From: Halobiforma lacisalsi AJ5
GTDB taxonomy: Archaea; Halobacteriota; Halobacteria; Halobacteriales; Natrialbaceae
Direction of reading: 5' to 3'
Assembly (NCBI RefSeq): GCF_000226975.2
Contig: NZ_CP019285.1
Coordinates: forward strand, 248,001-312,000
Length of the DNA stretch: 64,000 bases
Part shown: piece after piece, positions 7,856 to 16,486 of the stretch
Layout: each line of letters begins with the position of its first letter
Numbering within the stretch: position 1 is the first letter of the stretch
Position numbers and translations under genes: made by a program
The notes under the pieces: generated by a model
Seen by the model: the letters and a program-made list of their open reading frames with translations, nothing else
What the model was told of the DNA's origin: nothing
Database searches by the model: none

Positions 7856-9484
7856 TCAGTCGTGCCGGAACGACCGCTGCCCCGTAAACGCCATCGCCAT
7901 CCCGTGTTCGTCCGCAGCCTCGATCACGTCCTCGTCGTTGACGGAACCGCCGGGCTGGATCACGGCCTCGATACCCGCTTCGGCGGCCTGCTCGATGCCG
8001 TCCGGGAACGGGAAGAAGGCGTCCGAGGCCATCACGGCCCCCTCGGCGTCCTTGCCCTCGGCGTGCTCGTCGGCCTTCATCGCCGCGAGGCGGACCGCGT
8101 CGACGCGGGACACCTGCCCCATCCCGACGCCGACCGTCTCGGTACCGTCCGCAAAGAGGATGCCGTTCGACTTGACGTGTTTCAGCGTCTGCCAGGCGAA
8201 CACCATCGTCTCGAGTTCCTCGTCCGTCGGTTCCCGTTCCGTGACGATCTCGAGGTCGTCGACCGAGATCGACTGGCGGTCCCGCTCCTGGACGAGGCGG
8301 CCGGCGACCAGTGGTTTCTCGGTGAACCGCTCGGTCCGCTCGTCGCCCAGTTCGCCGACGTCGAGAACACGGAGATTCTCCTTCTCACGGAGGACCTCAA
8401 GCGCGTCGTCGGTGTAACCGGGCGCGACGACGACCTCCTTGAACGAGTCGACGATCAGTTCGGCGGTTGCGGCGTCACACTCCCGGTTCAACGAGACGAT
8501 GCCGCCGAAGGCGCTCATCGGGTCCGTCGAGAGGGCCTTCTCGTAGGCCTCGGCGAGCGTGTCCGCGGTCGCACAGCCCGCCGGATTGGTGTGTTTGATG
8601 ACGGCCGCGGCGGGCTCGTCGAACTCCTTGATGAGGTTCAGCGCGCCGTCGGCGTCGTTGTAGTTGTTGTACGAGAGGGCTTTCGCACCCTCGTTGAGCT
8701 GGTCGGCGTGGACCACCGAGGCCTCGTCGCAGGTGTAGTCGGCGTAGACGGCGGCGTCCTGGTGGGGGTTCTCGCCGTACCGGAGCGTGTCGACGCGGTC
8801 GCTCGAGACGACCCGCCGCGACGGGAGTCCGCCGTCCTCGCCCGGGCGGTCCGCGTCGACGGTCACCTCGCCGGCGTCTTCGTCCACGTCGACTGCCCCC
8901 TCGGCGAACCACTTCACCGCACGCGGGTAGGCCCGGAACTCGCCCTCGTAGAGGACTCGTTCCTTGAGCGACTCGGTGTCGTCGCCCTCATAGACCGGGA
9001 TCGGTTCCTGGGTAACGATCGGGCCGGCGTCGACCTCGCTCTCGAGGACCTCGCCGCCCTCGTCGGTCGCGTCGGTTACTACGTGGACCGTACAGCCCGT
9101 CACGGACACGTCCGCCTCGAGGGCGTCGCCCCAGGCGTCGGTTCCGGGGAACGCGGGCAGCAGGGACGGATGGACGTTCAGCGTCGTCGGCTGGGCCTCG
9201 AGGAACGTATCCGAGAGAATCCGCATGTAGCCGTCGAGACAGACCAGATCGAACTCGTACTCCGCGAGCGCCTCGTTGACGGCCCGCTCGTGCTCGCGGC
9301 GGTCCATCCCGTCCTCGAGCGGCACGACCTCGGTCGGAATGTCGCGCTCGGCCGCGGCCTCGAGGACCGGCGCAGCCGGGTCGTTCGTGAGTACGACGGC
9401 GAGTTCGGCACCACCAGGCTGTCTGTCGGCGATGTTCAACAGGTTGCGCCCTCGGTTGCCGGCCATCCCGGCGATTCGCGTCAT
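7856..9484 (-). CDS. purH: Bifunctional PurN-PurH: GAR formyltransferase fused to AICAR formyltransferase
   Basis: 542 residues. Residues about 1-190 are a PurN-type formyltransferase with VHPSLLPAFPG and a VDAGPIV motif holding the catalytic Asp. Residues about 205-542 match only the AICAR transformylase half of bacterial PurH: LRYGENPHQ, KHTNPAGCA, SDAFFPFPDG and a C-terminal FTGQRSFRHD. The IMP cyclohydrolase (MGS-like) domain that normally precedes it is absent, which fits archaea where PurO closes the ring. One chain would thus carry both 10-formyl-THF-dependent steps of purine synthesis. The ATG at 9484 starts MTRIAGMAG, where PurN homology begins. It diverges from purB. Confidence 0.9.
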   Translation of the reverse strand: MTRIAGMAGNRGRNLLNIADRQPGGAELAVVLTNDPAAPVLEAAAERDIPTEVVPLEDGMDRREHERAVNEALAEYEFDLVCLDGYMRILSDTFLEAQPTTLNVHPSLLPAFPGTDAWGDALEADVSVTGCTVHVVTDATDEGGEVLESEVDAGPIVTQEPIPVYEGDDTESLKERVLYEGEFRAYPRAVKWFAEGAVDVDEDAGEVTVDADRPGEDGGLPSRRVVSSDRVDTLRYGENPHQDAAVYADYTCDEASVVHADQLNEGAKALSYNNYNDADGALNLIKEFDEPAAAVIKHTNPAGCATADTLAEAYEKALSTDPMSAFGGIVSLNRECDAATAELIVDSFKEVVVAPGYTDDALEVLREKENLRVLDVGELGDERTERFTEKPLVAGRLVQERDRQSISVDDLEIVTEREPTDEELETMVFAWQTLKHVKSNGILFADGTETVGVGMGQVSRVDAVRLAAMKADEHAEGKDAEGAVMASDAFFPFPDGIEQAAEAGIEAVIQPGGSVNDEDVIEAADEHGMAMAFTGQRSFRHD

Positions 9485-9541
9485 GTTCGGACTCCCGCCC
9501 GCGAGGGGCAAAGCCGTTGCGGTCTCTTGCCCGCCAATATT

Positions 9542-9551
9542 CACATATGTG
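9542..9551. promoter_or_regulatory. Palindrome in the divergent purH/purB promoter region
   Basis: CACATATGTG is a perfect 10-bp palindrome inside the AT-rich part of the 176-base gap between two divergent purine genes. It is flanked by TATA-like AATATT and ATAAATAA. Joint control of both genes from this site is a guess. Confidence 0.3.
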
Positions 9552-9660
9552 CATAAATAATCCGGTATCGAACCACTGATCACCCGAAATATACACGCCC
9601 GTGGTTTACTCGGGTCTCCGTTTCGATACCCTTTTGCACCGCGCTGGAAAGATGCGGACA

Positions 9661-11046
9661 ATGACCGACACAGACGCACTGTACGCCGTCTCGCCGCTCG
9701 ACGGCCGGTACAGTGGCCGGACCGCACCGCTGTCGCCGTACGCGAGCGAGGCCGCGCTCATGCGCGCCCGGGTCCGCGTCGAGGTCGAGTACCTGATCGC
9801 GCTGGCCGACCTCGAGGCGACGCCGCTGGAACTCGACCTCGAGGAGCGCGAACACCTCCGCGGGCTCTACAAGCACTTCGCCGAGGAGGACGCGCGACTG
9901 ATCAAGACCCTCGAGACCGAAGGGCACGCCGGCTTCGAGGCGACGAACCACGACGTCAAGGCGGTCGAGTACTTCGTCCGTCATCGCCTCCCCGAGGACA
10001 GCGACGCCTCCGCCTGGATCCACTTCGGCCTGACCAGCGAGGACGTCAACAACCTCTCCCACCGGTTGCTCGTGCGCGATGCCGTCTCCGAGGTCCTGCT
10101 GCCGGAACTGTACGAGGTCCGGGACGCGCTCGCGGGAATGGCCCGCGACTACCGCGACCTCCCGATGCTCGCCCGCACGCACGGCCAGCCCGCGACGCCG
10201 ACCACCTTCGGCAAGGAAATGGCCGTCTACGCCGCCCGACTCGGCCGCGCGACGGGCCGGATCCACGCCGCGGCCGACGACCTCCGGGGCAAGCTCGGCG
10301 GTGCGTCCGGCACGTACGCCGCCCACCACGCGGCCTATCCCGACGTCGACTGGCGGTCGTTCGCCGAGGAGTTCGTCACCGGTCTCGGCCTCGAGTTCGA
10401 ACCGCTCACGACGCAGGTCAACCCCTGTGACGACCTCGCCGCGCTGTTCGACGCGTTCCGCGGGGCGAACAACGTTCTGCTCGACCTCGACCTGGACATG
10501 TGGCTCTACGTCTCCGACCGTTACCTCGGCCAGGAGGCCGTCGAGGGAGAAACCGGATCGTCGACGATGCCCCACAAGGTCAACCCGATCGACTTCGAGA
10601 ACAGCGAGGGCAACCTCTCGAAGGCCAACTCCGACCTCGAGTTCCTCGCCGACTACGTCACCACCTCGCGGCTCCAACGGGATCTCTCCGACTCGACGGT
10701 CAAGCGCAACATCGGCGGGGCCTTCGCCCACTGTCTCATCGGCTACACGAAGACCGCCGCGGGCCTCGAGAAGGTCGTCCCCAACGAGAACGTCATGCGC
10801 GAGGACTTAGAGAGCACCCCCGAGATCATCGGCGAAGCCGTCCAGACGATCCTCCGACGCGAGGGCCAGGAGGACGCCTACGAGCAGGTCAAGGACCTGA
10901 CCCGCGGAAAAGAGGTCACGCTCGAGGACTTCCGCGACCTGTTCGACGACCTCGAGGTCGAGGAGTCGGTCCGCGAGGAACTGCGGGAGCTGACGCCCGC
11001 GGGCTACACGGGGGTCGGCGACGAACTGGTCGGCGATCTGGAGTAG
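9661..11046 (+). CDS. purB: Adenylosuccinate lyase
   Basis: 461 residues of the fumarase/aspartase superfamily. The signature GSSTMPHKVNP lies near residues 299-309. Further conserved blocks are ARTHGQPATPTTFGKE (catalytic His region near residue 175) and TSEDVNNLSHRL near residue 125. It cleaves SAICAR to AICAR and adenylosuccinate to AMP in purine synthesis, releasing fumarate. The start at 9661 (MTDTDALYAVSPLDGRY) matches family starts; a frame extension to 9601 lacks homology. It is divergent from the PurN-PurH gene that uses its product AICAR. Confidence 0.96.
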   Translation: MTDTDALYAVSPLDGRYSGRTAPLSPYASEAALMRARVRVEVEYLIALADLEATPLELDLEEREHLRGLYKHFAEEDARLIKTLETEGHAGFEATNHDVKAVEYFVRHRLPEDSDASAWIHFGLTSEDVNNLSHRLLVRDAVSEVLLPELYEVRDALAGMARDYRDLPMLARTHGQPATPTTFGKEMAVYAARLGRATGRIHAAADDLRGKLGGASGTYAAHHAAYPDVDWRSFAEEFVTGLGLEFEPLTTQVNPCDDLAALFDAFRGANNVLLDLDLDMWLYVSDRYLGQEAVEGETGSSTMPHKVNPIDFENSEGNLSKANSDLEFLADYVTTSRLQRDLSDSTVKRNIGGAFAHCLIGYTKTAAGLEKVVPNENVMREDLESTPEIIGEAVQTILRREGQEDAYEQVKDLTRGKEVTLEDFRDLFDDLEVEESVREELRELTPAGYTGVGDELVGDLE

Positions 11047-11073
11047 CCCTCGTCGATCGATCCGCGAGTCCCC

Positions 11074-12156
11074 TCACTCGAGCAACGCCGTGAGCGCCTC
11101 CTCGAGCGCGTCGGCCGCCGCTTCCACGTCCGAAAGCCGAACGTACTCCCGCCCGGCGTGGGCGACGCCGCCCTCGTCGTCGGTCAGCACGCCGGGGCCG
11201 AAGACGACCGTCGGCGCGTCGGCGGCGAAGAAGCCAGCCTCGGTCGCCGCGCCGAACGGCCGCACCTCGCCGCCGCTCGCGTCCCGCAGCGTCCGCACCA
11301 GCCGCTCGTCGGCGTCCGTGACGAACGCCCGCGGGAACGGCGTGTCGGGACGGATCAGGTCGACCGCGACCTCGAGCCCCCCGTCCTCGGCGATCCGCTC
11401 CTCGAGGAACGCCCTGAGGTCCGCGGCGAACGAGTCGGCCGTCTCCGGGGGCACGCTCCGCCGGTCGAACGTCACCCGGCAGGAGCCGGGAACGCGGTTC
11501 GGGGCCTCGCCGCCCTCGAGGACCGAGGGGGTCAGTTTCGGCTCGCCGAGCACGTCGTCCTCGCCGGATCCCGCCACCTCGTCGTACTCGCGAAGCGCCT
11601 CGAGGACGCGCTCGAGGCCGAAGACCGGGTTCCGGTCGGCGGGGACCTTCGCCGCGTGGCCGCTCTCGCCCTCGATCGTGATCGTCCCTTCGCATTGCCC
11701 GCGTGCGGCGATGCAGACGTCGAGATCGGTCGGTTCGCCGACGATATAGCCGTCCGCCGAGAGCCGCTCCTGCAACCCGGCGGCGCCGGTCATCAGCGTC
11801 TCCTCGTCGGGCGTGATCGCGAGCGTCAGTTTCCCAGCGCCGGGATCGACCCGCAGGAACGCGGCGAGCAGAGCCGCGAGCGGCCCCTTCGCGTCGCAGG
11901 CCCCGCGCCCGCGGACGACGTCGCCGTCGCGCTCGTAGGGGACGTGGGGCGCGACGGTGTCGATGTGGGTGTTCAGGACGAGGTGCGGACCGTCCTCGCC
12001 TCCGCCCCGAGTCGCGAGCACGTTGCCCAGTTCGTCGACCTCGGGCTCGAGACCGGCGTCCTCGAGCGTCTCGCACAGCAGGTCGCGCATCGCCGCGACG
12101 TCCTCGTGGGAAGGGGTCGCGACCGCGTCGGCGTGGAACGACTCGAGGTCGATCAT
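11074..12156 (-). CDS. dapE: M20 peptidase, probable succinyl-diaminopimelate desuccinylase
   Basis: 360 residues of the M20 dizinc peptidase family. Metal and catalytic motifs: NTHIDTVAPH near residue 66, RGACDAKGPLAAL near residue 86, and TPDEETLMTG near residue 118; a dimerisation domain occupies about 160-270. M20 members include DapE, ArgE and others. DapE is chosen because the gene overlaps the end of lysA by one base (TGATG) and dapD/dapB/dapA follow the same strand nearby. It would remove succinate from N-succinyl-LL-diaminopimelate. Confidence 0.87.
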   Translation of the reverse strand: MIDLESFHADAVATPSHEDVAAMRDLLCETLEDAGLEPEVDELGNVLATRGGGEDGPHLVLNTHIDTVAPHVPYERDGDVVRGRGACDAKGPLAALLAAFLRVDPGAGKLTLAITPDEETLMTGAAGLQERLSADGYIVGEPTDLDVCIAARGQCEGTITIEGESGHAAKVPADRNPVFGLERVLEALREYDEVAGSGEDDVLGEPKLTPSVLEGGEAPNRVPGSCRVTFDRRSVPPETADSFAADLRAFLEERIAEDGGLEVAVDLIRPDTPFPRAFVTDADERLVRTLRDASGGEVRPFGAATEAGFFAADAPTVVFGPGVLTDDEGGVAHAGREYVRLSDVEAAADALEEALTALLE

Positions 12157-13397
12157 CACTGCTCCAGCCGGGTCACGTCCGCGAGCGTCTCGCGCCGCCG
12201 CGCGACGCGGGCCTCGCCGTCCTCGAGGGCGATCTCGGCCGGCCGGGGCTGGGAGTGGAACTGGTTTGCCAGTTCGTAGCCGTAGGAGCCGGCGTTGCCG
12301 ATGGCGAGGACGTCGCCGCGCTCGGGGCGGGCGATCGGCCGGTCGTGGGCGAAGACGTCCGCGCTGGTACAGACCGGGCCGCCGACGGTCGCCTCGATCG
12401 GTTCGCGGTCCGGCGCGGAGACGTTCAGCATCGGGTGGTAGGAGCCGAACATCGCAGGCCGGATCAGCGTCGAGAGGCTGGCGTCGACGCCGACGACGGT
12501 CGTGTCGGGGGCTTCCTTGATCGTGTTGACCTCGGTGAGGATCAGCCCCGCATCGGCGACGACGTAGCGCCCGGGCTCGAGTTTCAGTTGCGCCTCGAGG
12601 TCGCCGACCGCGTCGCGGACCATCTCCGCGGTCCGCTCGAGGTCGAGCGGCGCCTCGTCCTCGTGGTAGGGGACGCCGTAACCGCCGCCGACGTCGACGA
12701 ACTCCAACTCGTCGTCGCCGATCCGGCGAGCCATCTCGCCGACGCGGGAGAGTGCGCGGCAGTGGTCCTCGAGGTCGTCGGTGAGGACGCCGCTGCCGGC
12801 GTGGGCGTGGAGCCCGACGAGGTCGCCGTCGAACTCCTCGCGAACGCGGTCGGCGACCTCGGGAACGCGCTCGTAGGGGATCCCGAACTTCGCGTCGGCC
12901 CCGGTTGCGACCTTCTCGTGGTGGCCCGTCCCGATCCCGGGGTTGATCCGGATCGCGATCCGGCCGTCGTACCCCCGCGCTTCGAGGCGCTCGAGAGTGT
13001 CGGTCGCGCCGATAGTGACCGTCAGGCCGGGGTTGTCCGCCCCGAGGTCCGCGGCGTAGTCGAGGTCGCGATCCGGCGGATTTACGGCGGTGTACTGGAG
13101 TTCGTTCGGGTCCGCGCTCGCGTCGATCGCCCGCTGTAGTTCGCCCCAGGCCGCACACTCGATGGTGCCGCCGACCTCGAGGACGGCTTCGAGGACGGCC
13201 TTGCCCGTGTGGGCCTTGGCGGCGTACATGACGTGGGCGTCGGGGAACGCGGCCGAGAACCGCGCGTAGTTTTCCTTCACTCGGTCGAGATCCACCACGT
13301 ACAGCGGCGTCTCGTGGTCGTCGGAAAACGACTCGAGTCGCTCCAGGTTCCAGTCCGACAGCCGGCGCACGGCCGGCGAATCCGCGAGGTCGGTCAT
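12156..13397 (-). CDS. lysA: Diaminopimelate decarboxylase
   Basis: 413 residues, a fold III PLP enzyme. The PLP lysine is Lys61 in VMYAAKAH. Other family elements are the HAHAGSG motif near residue 200, the VDVGGGYGVPY glycine loop that binds phosphate, and GPVCTSADVF near the C-terminus holding the substrate-binding Cys. It converts meso-diaminopimelate to lysine. The start at 13397 (MTDLADSPAV) is preferred to an upstream ATG at 13427 because a TATA-like CCTTGAATCC lies upstream. The stop overlaps the dapE start. No dapF lies between lysA and dapE. Confidence 0.95.
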   Translation of the reverse strand: MTDLADSPAVRRLSDWNLERLESFSDDHETPLYVVDLDRVKENYARFSAAFPDAHVMYAAKAHTGKAVLEAVLEVGGTIECAAWGELQRAIDASADPNELQYTAVNPPDRDLDYAADLGADNPGLTVTIGATDTLERLEARGYDGRIAIRINPGIGTGHHEKVATGADAKFGIPYERVPEVADRVREEFDGDLVGLHAHAGSGVLTDDLEDHCRALSRVGEMARRIGDDELEFVDVGGGYGVPYHEDEAPLDLERTAEMVRDAVGDLEAQLKLEPGRYVVADAGLILTEVNTIKEAPDTTVVGVDASLSTLIRPAMFGSYHPMLNVSAPDREPIEATVGGPVCTSADVFAHDRPIARPERGDVLAIGNAGSYGYELANQFHSQPRPAEIALEDGEARVARRRETLADVTRLEQ

Positions 13398-13461
13398 TAC
13401 TGTCTTCAAACGACCGCGAGGATTCAAGGGTTTGGGTCGGGTCGAAACCCGCCGAAACCGG

Positions 13462-14235
13462 CTACTCGGGAAACAGCTCTTCCGTCCGCTCGATCCGATC
13501 GATCCGCTCGAGGTCCGTCGGCTCGAGGTCGATTTCCCGGGCCTCGAGGTTCGCCGTCAGGTGTCCGCGGCTGCTGGCTTTCGGGACCGGGACGACCCCG
13601 TCCTTCGCGGCGAGCCAGGCGAGACAGACGGCCTCGGGCGTGACGTCGTGTTTCTCGGCGACGGCAACGATCTCCTCGATCTCCCCGGCGCGGCCGTTCG
13701 CCAGCGGCGAGTATGCGACGAGCGGATAGCCGTGCTCGCGGGCGTGCTCGAGGAGGTTCTCCGGCTGAAAGAGCGGGTGGTACTCGACCTGGTGAGCCGC
13801 GATCGGCGCGTCGAGAACCGCACGGGCGGTCTCGAGTTCCTCGCGGGAGAAGTTACTCAGTCCGATTCCGTCGACGACCCCTGCCTCGGAGAGGGCGTCG
13901 AACGCGGGCAGCGTCCGCTCCGGGTCGTAGGTCTCGATCGGCCGGTGGACGTACAGCAGATCGACCGACTCGAGGCCCAGTCGCTCGAGGCTCTCCTCGG
14001 TCGTTCGACGGACGGCGTCCGGCTCGAGGCTGTCGGCCCAGACCTTCGTCGCGACCTGGACCTTCCGGCGCGAAACGTCGCTCCGGGCGAGGCCGTCGCC
14101 GACGACGGCTTCGTTCCCGTAGATCTGTGCGGTATCGAGGTGTCTGTAGCCGACCTCGAGGGCGGTCGCGATCGTCTCGGGGTCTTCGATTCCCATGGTC
14201 CCGAGCCCGATCGATGGGAGCTGCATACGCGACAT
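13462..14235 (-). CDS. Aldo/keto reductase
   Basis: 257 residues forming a complete AKR barrel. The DTAQIYGNE motif near residue 37 supplies the catalytic Asp and Tyr; the catalytic Lys is in VATKVW and the His in DLLYVHRPIE. GLSNFSREEL and a C-terminal VPVPKASS nucleotide-binding element follow. It should reduce aldehydes or ketones with NADPH; the physiological substrate is unknown. The frame extends upstream, but MSRMQLPSIGLGTMG at 14235 matches family starts. It sits inside the lysine gene region, yet nothing in its sequence ties it to lysine synthesis. Confidence 0.9.
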   Translation of the reverse strand: MSRMQLPSIGLGTMGIEDPETIATALEVGYRHLDTAQIYGNEAVVGDGLARSDVSRRKVQVATKVWADSLEPDAVRRTTEESLERLGLESVDLLYVHRPIETYDPERTLPAFDALSEAGVVDGIGLSNFSREELETARAVLDAPIAAHQVEYHPLFQPENLLEHAREHGYPLVAYSPLANGRAGEIEEIVAVAEKHDVTPEAVCLAWLAAKDGVVPVPKASSRGHLTANLEAREIDLEPTDLERIDRIERTEELFPE

Positions 14236-14417
14236 TGGCGTGTTGGACGGAAGAGGGCTCGTATCCACACTTCGTCCGGCTGCTATTGCAAAGATGACCG
14301 TCGTCGACTCGTCTCGACGATCGAGACTGTGCCGATCGCCACCGATCGGCGTTCGTGGCGTCCGTCGTACCGCCGCGAGAGACTGTCTCCGACGGCGTCG
14401 TAGCACTATCACGGACG

Positions 14418-14427
14418 ACTATTATAC
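14418..14427 (+). promoter_or_regulatory. TATA element for the small zinc-finger gene
   Basis: ACTATTATAC is centred about 27 bases before the ATG at 14450, the usual leaderless spacing. This promoter is a main reason for accepting the short gene as real. Confidence 0.5.
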
Positions 14428-14449
14428 CGATCGCCCGGGTGCCAGTAGT

Positions 14450-14644
14450 ATGCGAGTCGTTCTCAACGAATCGACGCAAACGATCCACAAACCTGCTCGA
14501 TCGAACAGGCAGTCCACGGCCTGCGGCGCGCTCAGACACGTTTCTCCGGCTCGGATCCGGGAAACCACCCGAAGGGTTCCCGACTCGGCGACGGACGACG
14601 ACACGTACTGCGGCCGGTGTTTCGACGTGGGCAGCGGGTACTAG
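14450..14644 (+). CDS. Small haloarchaeal zinc-finger protein
   Basis: 64 residues starting MRVVLNESTQTIHKPA. It carries an N-terminal TACGAL element near residue 25 and a C-terminal YCGRCFDVGSGY. The paired CG / CGRC cysteines and the glycine-rich ending resemble the very small one-zinc proteins common in haloarchaea (known from memory, not searched). A TATA element at 14418-14427 fits leaderless transcription. The larger frame reaching 14195 overlaps the aldo/keto reductase and shows no homology before the ATG used here. Regulatory or RNA/protein binding is possible; function unknown. Confidence 0.7.
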   Translation: MRVVLNESTQTIHKPARSNRQSTACGALRHVSPARIRETTRRVPDSATDDDTYCGRCFDVGSGY

Positions 14645-14834
14645 GGCATCAGCATCGGCTCGAGCCGGTTTCCGTACGGCACTGGCAGACGTCCGAGCGC
14701 GCTGGGACTCGAGCGGGCGCGGACTCACCCCTTCCGGCCGGAGCCAGGGCCGTCGTCGCTCTCTCACTCGCCTACCTGATCGGGGGGGGCAGCGGCAGGA
14801 GTTCGATCGCGAGCCGTGAAGAGTACCGAGCGCG
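14645..14834. other. Intergenic stretch without recognisable gene
   Basis: About 190 bases between the zinc-finger gene and the end of dapD. It is GC-rich with a G8 run near 14781. I see no coding frame with family features; it may hold the terminator of the dap operon, but no clear T-tract is visible on the minus strand. Confidence 0.4.
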
Positions 14835-15716
14835 TTACTCCCGAAGCGCGTCCTCCCGTTCGGTCGCCTCGAGCGTCTCGGTCTCGAGGTCCGTCGCCAC
14901 CACTGCGGGCTTGTACGCGCCGCCGTCGAAGAGGTCGTGGTCGCTGACCGAGGACTCGACGAACCGGGTGAACGCGCGCCGTTCCGGCGGCAGTTCCCCG
15001 TACAGCACCTCCTCCTCGACGAGGTCGTACACCGGAATGCGGGGCGTGAGGAGGGTATTCTCGCCGACGACGCTGTTCTCCCCGACGACGAACCCGCTGG
15101 TGACGCGACAGCCCGCGCCCAGGGAGACGCCGTCCTCGACGATCACGGGGGCACTCTCGACCGGCTCCAGTACTCCACCGATGAGTGTGTTCGCGCCGAG
15201 TTTGACGTTCTCGCCGATCTGGGCGCACGATCCGACGGTATCGCAGGAGTCGACGAGCGTTCCGTCGCCGACGTACGCGCCGATGTTGACGAAACTCGGA
15301 CTCATCATGATACAGTCCGAGCCGAGGTACGCGCCCCGGCGGATCGTCGTCCCGTCGGGCGTGTTCCGGGTGCCGCGGTCGCCGAGGTCGCCCGTCTCGC
15401 GCAGCGGCAGGACGTCGTAGTGGTCGACGCCGCCGTACTCGTAGGCCCGGTTCTCCCGCAGGCCGAAGTTCAGCAGGATGCCCTGCTTGACCCACTCGTT
15501 TACCTCCCACTCGCCGTTCCCGGACGATGTCCGGGAGCCAGCAGACCTCTGCTCGGCGCTGTCGCGTTTCTCGGCGGCGCGGACCTCGCCGGCCTCGAGG
15601 GCCTCGAGGAACGCCTCGAGGGTAGCGGAGACGTCCTCGTCGGCCGTTTCCGCCGTGACGTCTCCGTTGTTGTACCGTGTCCACAGGTCTGCGATTTCGT
15701 TCTCGAGTGCACTCAT
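14835..15716 (-). CDS. dapD: Tetrahydrodipicolinate N-succinyltransferase
   Basis: 293 residues. After a variable N-terminal part, a left-handed beta-helix of hexapeptide repeats runs from about residue 120 to 220 (IRRGAYLGSDCIMMSPSFVN, VGDGTLVDSC, IGENVKLGANTLIGG, VSLGAGCRVTSGFVVGENSV). This is the DapD acyltransferase fold, which transfers succinyl from succinyl-CoA onto tetrahydrodipicolinate. Its ATG overlaps the dapB stop by four bases (ATGA), indicating translational coupling in dapA-dapB-dapD order. DapE in the same region then acts on the succinylated product. Confidence 0.93.
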   Translation of the reverse strand: MSALENEIADLWTRYNNGDVTAETADEDVSATLEAFLEALEAGEVRAAEKRDSAEQRSAGSRTSSGNGEWEVNEWVKQGILLNFGLRENRAYEYGGVDHYDVLPLRETGDLGDRGTRNTPDGTTIRRGAYLGSDCIMMSPSFVNIGAYVGDGTLVDSCDTVGSCAQIGENVKLGANTLIGGVLEPVESAPVIVEDGVSLGAGCRVTSGFVVGENSVVGENTLLTPRIPVYDLVEEEVLYGELPPERRAFTRFVESSVSDHDLFDGGAYKPAVVATDLETETLEATEREDALRE

Positions 15717-16486
15717 TCGTCGATCACGTCCGCAAAGTCGTACCGTCCCGCCTTTCGTCCTGCGATCCAGACTGCCGCGTCGACCGCGCCCGCGGCGAAG
15801 ACGCCGCGATCCTCGGCGCGGTGGGTCAGCCGTACCTCCTCGTCGTTGCCCGCGAGGATCACCTCGTGTTCGCCCGTGACGTCGCCCGCACGCAGGGCGT
15901 GGACGCCGATCTCGCCTTCCTCGCGTGGCTCCTCGCCCTCGCGGCCGTGGTTCCTCCCCGTAAAGTCGCCGTGCGCCTCGATTTCCTCGAGGAGCCGGTT
16001 CGCCGTGCCGCTGGGGGCGTCGCGCTTGCCGTTGTGGTGGGTCTCGACGAGTTCCACGTCGTAGCCGGGCAGGTTCCGTACCGCCTGCCCGACGACGTTG
16101 ACCAGCGCCTGGACCCCGCGGGCGAAGTTCGGCGCGTGCAGGAGCGGGATCGACTCGCTCGCGGCCTCGAGGTCGGCGAGCGCCGCGTCGTCGAACCCCG
16201 TCGTTCCCGTCACGAAGGCGACCTCCGCGTCGGCCTCGATACAGGCGTGGGTGTACTCGAGCGCGGAGTCCGGCCCCGTAAAGTCGACGACAGCGTCGGG
16301 CTCGTGCTCGCCGAGCAGGGCGTCGAACTCCACGGCCGGTTCGACCGCGACCCCCTCGACGGTCGTCCCGTCGGGTTCGCGGTTGACCGCGAACGCGACC
16401 TCACAGTCCTCGCGCTCTCGGACGGCAGCGACGACCTCCCGGCCCATCCGGCCGGTCGCGCCGGTGACCCCGACCGCGACGGTCAT
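15713..16486 (-). CDS. dapB: 4-hydroxy-tetrahydrodipicolinate reductase
   Basis: 257 residues. The N-terminal Rossmann motif VGVTGATGRMGREV binds NAD(P)H, and ETHHNGKRDAPSGTA near residue 155 holds the catalytic His pair and Lys of DapB. It reduces the DapA product to tetrahydrodipicolinate. The start at 16486 overlaps the dapA stop by four bases and its own stop overlaps the dapD start by four bases, a tight operon. Length matches the bacterial family. Confidence 0.95.
   Translation of the reverse strand: MTVAVGVTGATGRMGREVVAAVREREDCEVAFAVNREPDGTTVEGVAVEPAVEFDALLGEHEPDAVVDFTGPDSALEYTHACIEADAEVAFVTGTTGFDDAALADLEAASESIPLLHAPNFARGVQALVNVVGQAVRNLPGYDVELVETHHNGKRDAPSGTANRLLEEIEAHGDFTGRNHGREGEEPREEGEIGVHALRAGDVTGEHEVILAGNDEEVRLTHRAEDRGVFAAGAVDAAVWIAGRKAGRYDFADVIDE

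Noticed and set aside
11074..13158. A 694-codon frame that includes dapE with a long N-terminal extension
   Set aside because: The extension is the shifted frame of lysA (Arg-rich, no homology). Family similarity starts exactly at the ATG at 12156.
14195..14449. Upstream part of the frame containing the small zinc-finger protein
   Set aside because: The first 85 codons overlap the aldo/keto reductase start and show no similarity. The TATA element fits the internal ATG at 14450.
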